A DNA stretch of 64,000 bases from the NCBI RefSeq assembly GCF_029784135.1, contig NC_073746.1, positions 92,932,075-92,996,074 of the forward strand, given 5' to 3'. This DNA is from Toxorhynchites rutilus septentrionalis. Taxonomy: Eukaryota; Arthropoda; Insecta; Diptera; Culicidae. Shown piece after piece: positions 55,825-64,000 of this stretch. The position numbers and the translations under genes are program-made. Every line of letters begins with the position of its first letter. Position 1 is the first letter of the stretch. The notes below the pieces were generated by a model. It worked only from the letters and a program-made list of their open reading frames with translations, was not told the origin of the DNA and made no database searches.

Positions 55825-55885
55825 CAGATAATCGAGTCTAAAATTTCGGATAATCGAATCTCCGGATAATCGAGTCCGACCTGTA
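55825..55885. repeat. TATAATCGAG-type terminal repeat fragment
   Basis: CCAGATAATCGAGTCTAAAA, CGGATAATCGAATC and ATAATCGAGTCCGACCTGTA are three tandem variants ending like the elements at 23704 and 54903. It could be the right terminus of an element including the minisatellite. Confidence 0.7.
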
Positions 55886-56294
55886 TTTCTGGATTTGAAT
55901 GAATATTTTCGTTTTCAAAACATAAACATAATTATTTCTTAGATTAGTAATTTTTTTTTAATATTCCATTAACTTTTCAATTTTGGTTTTTCTTGAAATA
56001 TTAATAAAATTTCCGTGTATGTTTTGATTTTATCTATTTTTATCTTATGCTTTTAAAATATTTCGTAACGCACTCGATCCTTTAGTACTTCATACAAATA
56101 ATATATAATGAACATCATTGCTTCATCGAAATTGTGTAGAGACACCATGATTTTTTTTTAAAATATCTTCTTTCTAATAGACAAGGAGTCCTGTAAACTT
56201 CTTAAGTTTTCCGAAAGGTCATTATTTTTCTATAAATTTCACGCACCCATTCAATTGCTTATATTTGTTTGCATGAAGAACGATCACTTTTCAT

Positions 56295-56350
56295 GTTTTT
56301 TGACGTAGGATTACGTCTTTCGGGAACATGTTGGGGTATAAATTGAAAAT
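56295..56350 (+). repeat. GACGTAGGATTACGTC palindrome repeat
   Basis: TTTTTTGACGTAGGATTACG, then TCTTTCGGGAAC and GGGGTATAAATTG, parallel 11498-11550. It is one of at least eight sites of this family. A partner with GGTCGTGTCTCGGACACAAC lies at about 56960-56985. Confidence 0.55.
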
Positions 56351-57563
56351 CGAAAATCGAGCACATCGTGAAAATTGTCCAATTTCAAACGCATATTGCT
56401 CAGTCATTTCATGATGGAGTGATGAAATTTTTGCGGTAATCGATTTCGCCACTCCAAAACAATTTTTTATATTGAAGATAATAATATATATCATGAAACT
56501 AACTACTGAACTATTGAAAAATTTCAACCCCTATCCTAACGGGAATAACCACATCTGATTGGTCCAAATTTACGACACGTGTGGCGGGTCCCTAACAGAG
56601 ACATCAAAACCAATCTGCCTGGGGGAAATCGGCTTCGCAAATGCATGATAGTAGGGGGAGCTTTTGCTCCCACCGAAATGTTGCTTCGTGGAATTGCATA
56701 TCAATGACTGATCGTGTATTGTGAAAAATTTATCACAAGTGTAAGTGTAAAATATATGGTAGCAGTTGTGTTGAAAATTACTTGATATATGAAACTTGAT
56801 ATATGAAAATTTCAATTTTCATAAATAAAAACCAAGGTGTGTTCCCGCTCGAGAACGGGTCGTTTGGTCACCAAATCATTATCAAAGAGTTTAACGATGT
56901 AATTCTTCAAACATATCCAAAATCAACAGATAGCCTAACGGAATCCTACGTCAACCATGCGGTCGTGTCTCGGACACAACCCTCCTATGACTTTTTTTTC
57001 ATTCTAATCAATCAATTCATTCTCGGAGATATTTGTGATTATATTATATCATCGGTAGGTTTTCGTACATATTAAAAAAAAACGCGCTTTTTTAGCTAAT
57101 AAATTTGCAATTTTTATCCGTGATAAATATAAATAATTTCTCGTAAATTCAATCAATGTTCCGTACTATTTTTTTTTAATTTTTGCTGTTGTTTCACTTT
57201 TTGATACTTCTTATTCTTTATGATAATTCTTTAAGTTACCAATTTGTTAAATTGGTTACGTGTTCTTTTTGGCTTTATATTTATTTCTTAAATGTTGAAA
57301 TTATTGTACGCTGAAAATTACGTGAAAATCAACAATCTAGTACATATTCTGTCAATATTTTGTAAATTGTTTGGTTGTGAATTAAGGATTTGCTTTCACG
57401 GATCTTATTTTTTCTTAAAGTAATGCAAATCCATCTTGACACCATATGATTCTACACGAGAAACTTAGGAATGGGCACCAATAGAATCTTTTGTATTTGA
57501 CCAACAAGGTTGGGATTAACGCCGGACTTAGCAAACTGAAGTATGTTCACCAGTGGAAGTTCT

Positions 57564-57785
57564 TTAACACTCCTATACTCGGGCATTGGTCTGTCAGACC
57601 GAGAAATATAATAATTCGTTCATTTCTCAGAAAATATCAACGCTACGACTTTGCGATTCTCTCTAGCTTCGTTATTCGTCGTTCGTCATCGTTCAGCGTA
57701 TCGCATGTGTTGGTTCGAAGGGGACGTGTGCCACTTTTTTAACACTTTCGGTCTGACACACCGACGCGAGTATAGGAGTAACTTT
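57564..57785. mobile_element. piggyBac-like MITE (CTCCTATACTCG ends)
   Basis: The left end TTAACACTCCTATACTCG and right end CGAGTATAGGAGTAACTT are inverted over 13 bp, with inner GGTCTGTCAGACCGA / TCGGTCTGACACACCGA. A fragment at 58771-58834 ends GCGAGTACAGGAGGGTTAA, which supplies a clear TTAA plus CCCTCC end as in piggyBac elements. No transposase is present. Confidence 0.6.
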
Positions 57786-58770
57786 TTTGGACAAGTGCCT
57801 TTTTTCATTATTGTTGAATAAAATGAATGAATTAATGTTAATGGCGTGGAATATTTATTGAATATAATGCATAAGATCATTAGAGGACTATTCTTATTTG
57901 ATTTAAGGCCCTTTTGTAACTGAATTGAACGGATCCATATATTAACTATTTGTCGATATATTCGTCGTTAGATTCATACGTTAAAAGGAAAATATAAATG
58001 TTTGACTTTCGTATAGTTATTCGCTAAATATAATGGTCATACATATACACACTTGTGAAAGAATTTCACTTGTGGAAGAATTGTAAACAGTGAACTATAA
58101 ACTAATCAGTAGCTTATGGTAATTTTTAACAGTTACAGTTTCGGGGATATTTGTTTTAATAATGGACAGTATCGACATAAAAACAAGAAAAAGAAAACGA
58201 AGTTACTAAATCCTTTTATATCATCTTTTTATGCCCCATCTAAAAAAGGTATTAATACTTAGTTTACCAAGAAAACAGAGACAAAAAATATTAGAAATAT
58301 GCAAACCTTATATTCCAGAACCTTTATCGTCTGGTAATTATCTAGAAGGTCCTTATACATTCTTCTCTTCGATAAAAGACCCGAAAAACACGCAACAACT
58401 GCATGAAATGTAAAAAATATGTTTGTTTCAAGCATGCAGTTATGCTATGTTCTGATTCTTACTCCAATGAAATTACAATCAATTAATACGGTTTTTGTGT
58501 TATTTCATAGCTCTTTATGCTTCTATGAATTACATTCAGTTGCTTACTTTTAATTAAAAATACTGAAAAATTCTAATTTCGTTATTTATGTTGGAGTATC
58601 AAAAATTACTCTATTTTGAGGAGGCACAATTAGATGGCTATTAAAACATAATAAAGACAAAGAAAACATATTTTTCGGAATTTTTTCATTCAGTCATACC
58701 CTCGTCTTCGAAAAATGCCAATTAAGCCTGAAAAATACACAATGGCAACATTTCAGAGAAGTTCAATTTT

Positions 58771-58834
58771 CGGTCTGTGACACCGTGCGCTAGTATACGT
58801 GTTATGATTTTGCACGCGAGTACAGGAGGGTTAA
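58771..58834. mobile_element. piggyBac-like MITE end fragment
   Basis: CGGTCTGTGACACCGTGCGC and CACGCGAGTACAGGAGGG followed by TTAA match the right part of the MITE at 57564. No left end was found. The flanking AT-rich DNA from 57790 to 59150 shows nothing else. Confidence 0.5.
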
Positions 58835-59167
58835 AATAACTTACGAATGCGAACAAAAACGGAACACAAATCAGTTGAATTAGACCAATTAAGCAGTAGT
58901 GTTTTGCATATCTCAATGCTTCATTAAAAACAAAATATACTATTAAAATGTAAATCGTACTCAAAATTAGAAAGAAAAAAAACTGTTAATCCATAATTTT
59001 TGCTACTTTCCTTCGGTCAATAGCTGACCCTCCGAAATGTTACCAAAAAATTAACTTTTCAACATCATTTAAAAAACGTGCAAGTTACATATATTTCTCT
59101 GATGAACAATAAATGCTGAAGTTCATAAAATCATATGAAGAAAAATCCACTTACAAACATGCATTCG

Positions 59168-61040
59168 TATGCAAATTTACTCTCAGAAAAGCACATGTTT
59201 TTCAATCATGGCAGCTTGAAATCTTCTCGATACAGTTTTATGGGCCTGCCACAAGGCTCCTGCCTAAGCCCCCTCTTGTACAGTTTTTACGTCAATGATA
59301 TAGATGATTGTCTAACTAGAGATTGCACGTTGAGACAACTTGCAGACGATGGAGTTATTTCCATCACTGGTACTAATCCCGCCGTTCTGCAAAAATCCTT
59401 GGAAGATACCCTGAACAACCTGTTCACGTGGGCTCTCAAGCTGGGTATCGAATTCTCTACGGAGAAAACCGAAATGGTCGTTTTTTCTAGGAAGCACGAA
59501 CCCGCCCAATTCCAGCTTCACCTATCCGGCAAAGCGATCAGGCACTCGATGTTTTTCAAATACCTTGGAGTATATTTTGACTCTAAATGTACCTGGGGAA
59601 TACACATTGCGTATTTGAAACAGAAATGCCAGCAAAGAATCAATTTTCTCCAAACAATAACCGGAACATGGTGGGGCGCCCATCCAGGAGACCTCATTCA
59701 GTTGTACAAAACAACGATATTATCAGTGTTAGAATATGGCAGTTTTTGCTTCCGATCATATTCTCAAGCTGGAGAGAATACAATATCGTTGCTTGCGTAT
59801 AGCCATGGGGTGTTTGCATTCGACACATACGATGAGTCTCGAAGTTTTGGCAGGAGTACCCCCGCTTACTCTTCGGTTCACAGAATTATCCTACAGATTT
59901 CTCATCCGTTGCCAGATCATGAATCCATTGGTGATTGATAACTTCGAAAATCTACTCCAACTGACTCCTCAGTCAAGTTTTATGTCTTTGTACCATGATT
60001 TCCTTACCCATGAAGTGCACCCTTCACCGGGCATCTCCAACCAAGTTTGCTTCCCATACTTTTGCAATTCCTCTGTCAATTTTGATCTGTCCATGCGACA
60101 AAAGATCCATGGAATCTCAGATCATCTACGCTCCGATTATATTCCGGAGATATTTTCGGCAGAATATGGGAAAGTTAGATCTGATAAAATGTTCTTTACT
60201 GACGGTTCATGCATAAACGGGTCCACTGGCTTCGGCATCTTCAATGAAAATTCCAGTGCCTCTTTCAAACTCAAAGATCCTTGTTCCGTGTATGTCGCTG
60301 AACTGGGTGCGATATACTACGCTTTAGGGATCATTGAAACATTGCCCATCGACCATTATTTTATTTTTTCAGATAGTCTCAGCTCAATAGAGGCAATCCG
60401 CTCAATGAAAGTTGATAAACGCTCATCTTAATTCCTAACAAGAATAAGACATCTATTGAGTGTTTTGGTCGAAAAATTATTCAAGATTACCTTAGCATGG
60501 GTTCCCTCTCATTGCTCGATTCCGGGGAATGAGAAAGCGGACTCGCTAGCTAAGGTGGGCGCTTCAGAAGGCACACTTTTTGAAAGGCAAATTGCTTATA
60601 ACGAATTTTTTCACATTCCTCGTCAGTATACGCTTGTAAGTTGGCAGCGCATGTGGAGTGAAGATGAGTTCGGTCGTTGGTTACACACGATTATCCCTAA
60701 GGTTTCGACGAAAGCTTGGTTTAAGGGATTGAATGTCGGTCGTGATTACATTCGCGTGATATCTCGGTTTATGTCCAATCACTACAACCTAAACGCGCAT
60801 CTCTATCGCATTGGGCTCGCAGCAAACAATCTTTGTGATTGTGGCGATGGCTACCACGACATCGAGCATATTGTCTGGTCGTGTATCCGGTTCCATGCTG
60901 CTCGCTCCCAGCTCTCTAGAGCACTGAGAGCAAAAGGCAGACAATCGGAGATCCCCGTCCGGGATATCTTAGGTAGCCGTGATCCTGATCTTCTGCTTCA
61001 TCTATACCTGTTCCTCAGAAACGCCGATGTCAACGTTTAA
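59168..61040 (+). pseudogene. LINE ORF2 remnant: RT, RNase H, zinc-knuckle-like
   Basis: The RT part contains MGLPQGSCLSPLLYSFYVND and RQLADDGVIS (YADD box, Tyr replaced by Leu), then FKYLGVYFDSKCTWG. Near 59760 a frameshift moves the reading to ILKLERIQYRCLRIAMGC. The RNase H domain has all four acidic residues in FTDGSC, AELGAIYYA, FSDSLSS and EKADSLAK. A TAA at 60429 interrupts it, and reading resumes as FLTRIRHLLSVLVEKL. The C-terminus has NLCDCGDGYHDIEHIVWSC, a Cys/His block common in this group. One frameshift and one nonsense codon separate it from an open frame, so the copy is fairly young. Related fragment: 37170-38075. Confidence 0.93.
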
Positions 61041-61560
61041 TGATGTTTCCTTCGTTGTGTCCCCGTTTCATATCCCTCCTATCCGATCTATAAACTTTTA
61101 CTTAGTCGCGGCAATACATACACACTCTTTACAGATACACGGGCCAAAGTTGTGCAGTCCACTGATGATTCAACAAAAGCCAAAGGTTGTACCGCTCATG
61201 ACAACTCTACACGAGCTGATGATTGCGCCGGCTAGTGACCATTCTATCCTGGATTCCTCGAGAAGACGCACCACGCTAGATATGGGGTACAGACTAGGGG
61301 GCGTTGCTGATTAATGGTCAGCTGCATCCCAAAAGGAAGTATCCCGTGTCGGGCACAGGTACAGATCATTGAAGACAGCAACATCACAATTACGAAAACA
61401 CTTGTAATACTAACCTCGAGCCAACCGGGAGTAATCGGTTACATATTACTAACATAGTTATAAGGCAAACATTGTCGAAATATTGAACTCCCGGCCCCGT
61501 CAGGTTGACGCCATATGAGCCTTAATAAAAATATATATTTTGAATAAAAAAAAAAAAAAA
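59168..61560 (+). mobile_element. 5'-truncated RNase H-bearing LINE with target duplication
   Basis: The insert is bounded by 13-bp copies of AAACATGCATTCG (59155-59167 and 61561-61573) and ends in an A-run after two AATAAA signals (about 61524 and 61543). It begins inside the reverse transcriptase, as expected from incomplete target-primed reverse transcription. Domain content (RT, RNase H, Cys/His block) points to the I/LOA group of LINEs known from mosquitoes. Clade assignment needs a tree. Confidence 0.92.
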
Positions 61561-61573
61561 AAACATGCATTCG

Positions 61574-63780
61574 ATATAATCCGCACAGCATGAGCGGTTT
61601 TCGCTGTTTCAATTGCTGCTAATAATAAATGCACCGATTTAATGATCTCACAAATCAAAACCTTGCCATTCAGCCAATAACGGGCAAATGTGCTTTGCCT
61701 TGCATTCCCGAGGCGCACAGATTGAAAGAAAACCATAAAACATCGCACCTCGGGAAACAAACGCCGAATGTTCGAGCGAAAACATTCCCCATCCAGCAGG
61801 ATAATTCTCCCGAAACTAGTTTGTTTATTTCTTCATTACCACGTCGATCGCGAATAAGCTGGCCAGTGTAAGTTACCCCCGTAACCGAAACCCCGGTTGG
61901 TTAGCCGCATATGTGAAGCGATCGTGTCACACAGTTTGAAGCAACAGCCTCGCGAAAAAGCCGTCGCGGGCTTATGCGCCACCACAGTCAGTGATGGCAA
62001 ACACTGAGGAGAGGAAATTGTGTGCGCGTTTTCGCAGATTTATAACTCGATTTATATTTATGCTCCGTCGGTAAAGTTGTCGTCCTACCCTCTCTCCATG
62101 TCCCGTGGCTGTCGCTTTCTCTGGCGTGCTTCGGTGAAATGATCCTGCCACCTCCTCCGGAATGGCCAAGACGACGAGCGACGATGGCGTTTCCCGAGAT
62201 GGGTGAACCGTTTCGGTTAACAATCACTGCAGGTGAGTCAGGTGGAGTTACACGTTAACCCACCGCGCTCCCAATTTCACTCCTTACTCCATCAACACCA
62301 CCGCCACTCGACGGAAGAATCTCAACACACATAATAATAATAACAATACTAATAATACTTAAGGTTTATTTTGCAACATACCTGGCGCCCAGCGGGTGGT
62401 TAGCAGGTTGGAAAATTTATAATTTTCAGCCGAGATTTATGGCACTTGTGGTGTGATATATGTGCGTGTGGCTCGTTCTCAATGGGGTCGCTCAAATATT
62501 GTAGCAATTTCTGAACTTTGGAGGATTCAATTCATCACCGCTCTTATAGTTATTCGGAGATGAAGCTTACTGAACATTTGTATTTTTCTTTAATTATCAC
62601 AACAGTGTGTGTTGGTTAATTTTGACATTTTTTTCTTGATCAGCGAAAAACCGTTCGTTATCGAAATCTGCCCAATCAACACCGCCCCACTGCATCGTGA
62701 CACAGTTTGCGCTGAAGATAAAATTTGCCACATTGCTTGTGCACTCACAATGAATGCCCCCTTCGTCAAGCTGCGTCAGTCCATGGGAGATCTCGGTTGC
62801 ATTCGGCGAAATTTATTCAAAACTCGACAGACGACGCCCACGCCATCGTTGCATTTATTAAGTTTTCATTAGCCTTTCTCGCGGATTCCCATTTTGTGTG
62901 CTGAATCCACTTACCCCCATCATCCCCCTTTCTTCAGCGATCTGTTCCGTGGAAGAAGTAATATCATGACCGATTTCTCATACACATATCCATCTGCTTC
63001 GGGAAGGACGTCTGGGAGGAAACAGATCGACCTGAACGGTGAACATTCGACGAACCAGCGAAAGGAGGACTTCGCGGTCAGCCAGCTTGATGGACACGAA
63101 ATAAATACAATCTTGTATTTATCTTTATGCAAATCAGCATTTGGAACACGTTTTTCATTGTCGTGCGATAGATAGTGGGACAATTTCGTTGGGAATGTTT
63201 CCGGAGCCCTAGCTCGGGGATCAGTTCCAGTTTTCGTAATGTGTCCCATTGTCCGACTGCACCAAGGTAGCCTGTAACGAACTGGATCCGGGGCAGTGAT
63301 CCATCCCCGGGTTGTCATTATGATTTCGTTTGGTCGCAAGTTTTGCCCGCCTTTGCTCACAGTTCAATAATTTATCTGTTTGAGTGAAATATAGTCCCCG
63401 ATATCTCTTCCCTTCACAATTCCTTCATGTTGTGCTCAGTGATTGCACTTCACCTTGGCGAAGCGCGCGAGATTGAAAACAACACCTACTGTCTCTTCTT
63501 CATTTTTTTTTCTTCTTTATCCTGCTCTCTCTCTGTTTCCCACTTTCAAAATTAACCTCCTGCTTTCGATGGCTGATTTCCAAGTTTTCTTGTATCAATG
63601 TTTTGTCCCACAGGAATTCCGTTGTCGCCGTCATTGGTTCGGATGTCTCTCGTCTTGCCACTCGGGAAGGAAAACATGAACATCATCACACCTAAATCAA
63701 CTGCTGGATTTTGCCTCCGAGAGGGCTGAGTACCGCGTGATGAATGGTTTCGGAGTAGTGAGATTGGTTTCGTCGCACTG
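61574..63780. other. GC-richer, apparently unique DNA
   Basis: There are no transposon motifs. It contains the candidate exon at 62139-62232, an ATAATAATA run at about 62330, and an acceptor-like TTTTGTCCCACAG|GAATTC at about 63612. Several frames of 60-146 codons lack recognised domains. It is likely host intronic or regulatory DNA, without a nameable gene. Confidence 0.35.
62139..62232 (+). CDS. candidate coding exon (hypothetical)
   Basis: A frame reading MILPPPPEWPRRRATMAFPE, then MGEPFRLTITA, runs into a perfect donor CTGCAG|GTGAGT at 62232/62233. The frame is open upstream to a TAA about 100 bases before the ATG, so it could start earlier or be an internal exon. If unspliced it stops within ten codons. 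No family is recognised. The only support is the donor and the GC-rich, non-repetitive setting. Confidence 0.22.
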
Positions 63781-63792
63781 TTGAAAATAATA

Positions 63793-64000
63793 TTTTTCTG
63801 TTTTTTACAGACCAGTTACATAAGTTTAAGGGAGCCAAACTCCTCACTGTATTGTTACAAGTATATATAAACATTTTTCCTTAATTCTAATGTTAATGAT
63901 GTAGAAAACCGATAACTCGCGGTCTACTCGAGTTTAGAAGGGTGACATATTTTCTTCAGGAAAAGGAAGGCATATAAAGATATGTTGACAATGTTAACAC
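63793..64000 (-). mobile_element. retroelement 3' end, relative of 26393-26640
   Basis: TTCTGTTTTTTACAGACCAG, AAGGGAGCCAAACTCC and CGGTCTACTCGAGTTTAGAA match 26415-26570 in order. It is truncated by the window end. The GCTC/GAGC hairpin near the tail also resembles the long SINE's 3' end. Confidence 0.55.

Noticed and set aside
63600..63720. Acceptor-like TTTTGTCCCACAG|G followed by short frames
   Set aside because: No frame past it resembles a protein and no donor partner was identified; splice-like words are common.
1..64000. Integrated viral sequence, often present in Aedes genomes
   Set aside because: No frame showed recognisable flavivirus, rhabdovirus or other viral motifs by eye; a profile search would be needed to exclude short fragments.

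Overview
The window is eukaryotic, AT-rich and almost entirely repetitive. It looks like intergenic or intronic DNA of a culicine mosquito, most likely Aedes. The main reason is a tRNA-derived SINE at 39215-39471 that matches my memory of the Aedes Feilai family. ITmD37E-type transposons, several Tc1/mariner relics, hAT elements, RNase H-bearing non-LTR retrotransposons, a Helitron helicase remnant and many palindromic MITEs fit the same picture. No intact host protein-coding gene, genuine tRNA, rRNA or CRISPR array was found. Every recognisable coding sequence is a transposon relic or a histone H3 pseudogene. Family names rest on motifs and recall, because no database search was possible.

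Layout. 1-5260: dispersed repeats, a LINE reverse-transcriptase scrap, a palindromic element (2820-3500) and a decayed DD37E transposase (3690-4440). 5263-9633: a hAT-type element with a perfect 8-bp target duplication. It contains an inverted-repeat element, which is split by a second hAT-type element, which itself holds a mariner-superfamily relic and a SINE. 9634-11460: GC-richer, apparently unique DNA with a candidate first exon. 11465-15110: a repetitive block holding two histone H3 pseudogenes that share the same deletions, each followed by a histone-type 3' stem-loop. One is flanked by an inverted duplication, and a 229-bp MITE lies between them.

15110-21850: Tc1 and mariner relics, AT-rich DNA and a GC-richer unique patch. 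21937-29300: a run of inverted-repeat elements. These are a TATAATCGAG-repeat element split by a 922-bp TIR element, three copies of a GGGTGACC inverted-repeat family, another long-TIR MITE, and a full-length but dead Tc1 element with IR/DR ends abutting a (TA)n tract. 29300-41590: a possible 51-codon microprotein, small repeats, SINEs and LINE fragments. 41591-45310: a composite element with a seven-unit tandem array, a DD37E transposon with about 48-bp TIRs, and a minisatellite.

45310-59110: GC-richer unique DNA (46680-48060), a third copy of the long SINE, a Helitron helicase scrap, a second TATAATCGAG element, a 118-bp minisatellite and a piggyBac-like MITE. 59155-61573: a 5'-truncated LINE with reverse transcriptase, RNase H, poly(A) and a 13-bp target duplication. 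61574-64000: unique GC-richer DNA with one low-confidence candidate exon, ending in another retroelement 3' end.

The genes do not form an operon or pathway. What connects the parts is insertion history. Target duplications and interrupted copies give a relative order of transposition, and the shared deletions of the two H3 pseudogenes show that a dead histone gene was copied together with surrounding repeat DNA.
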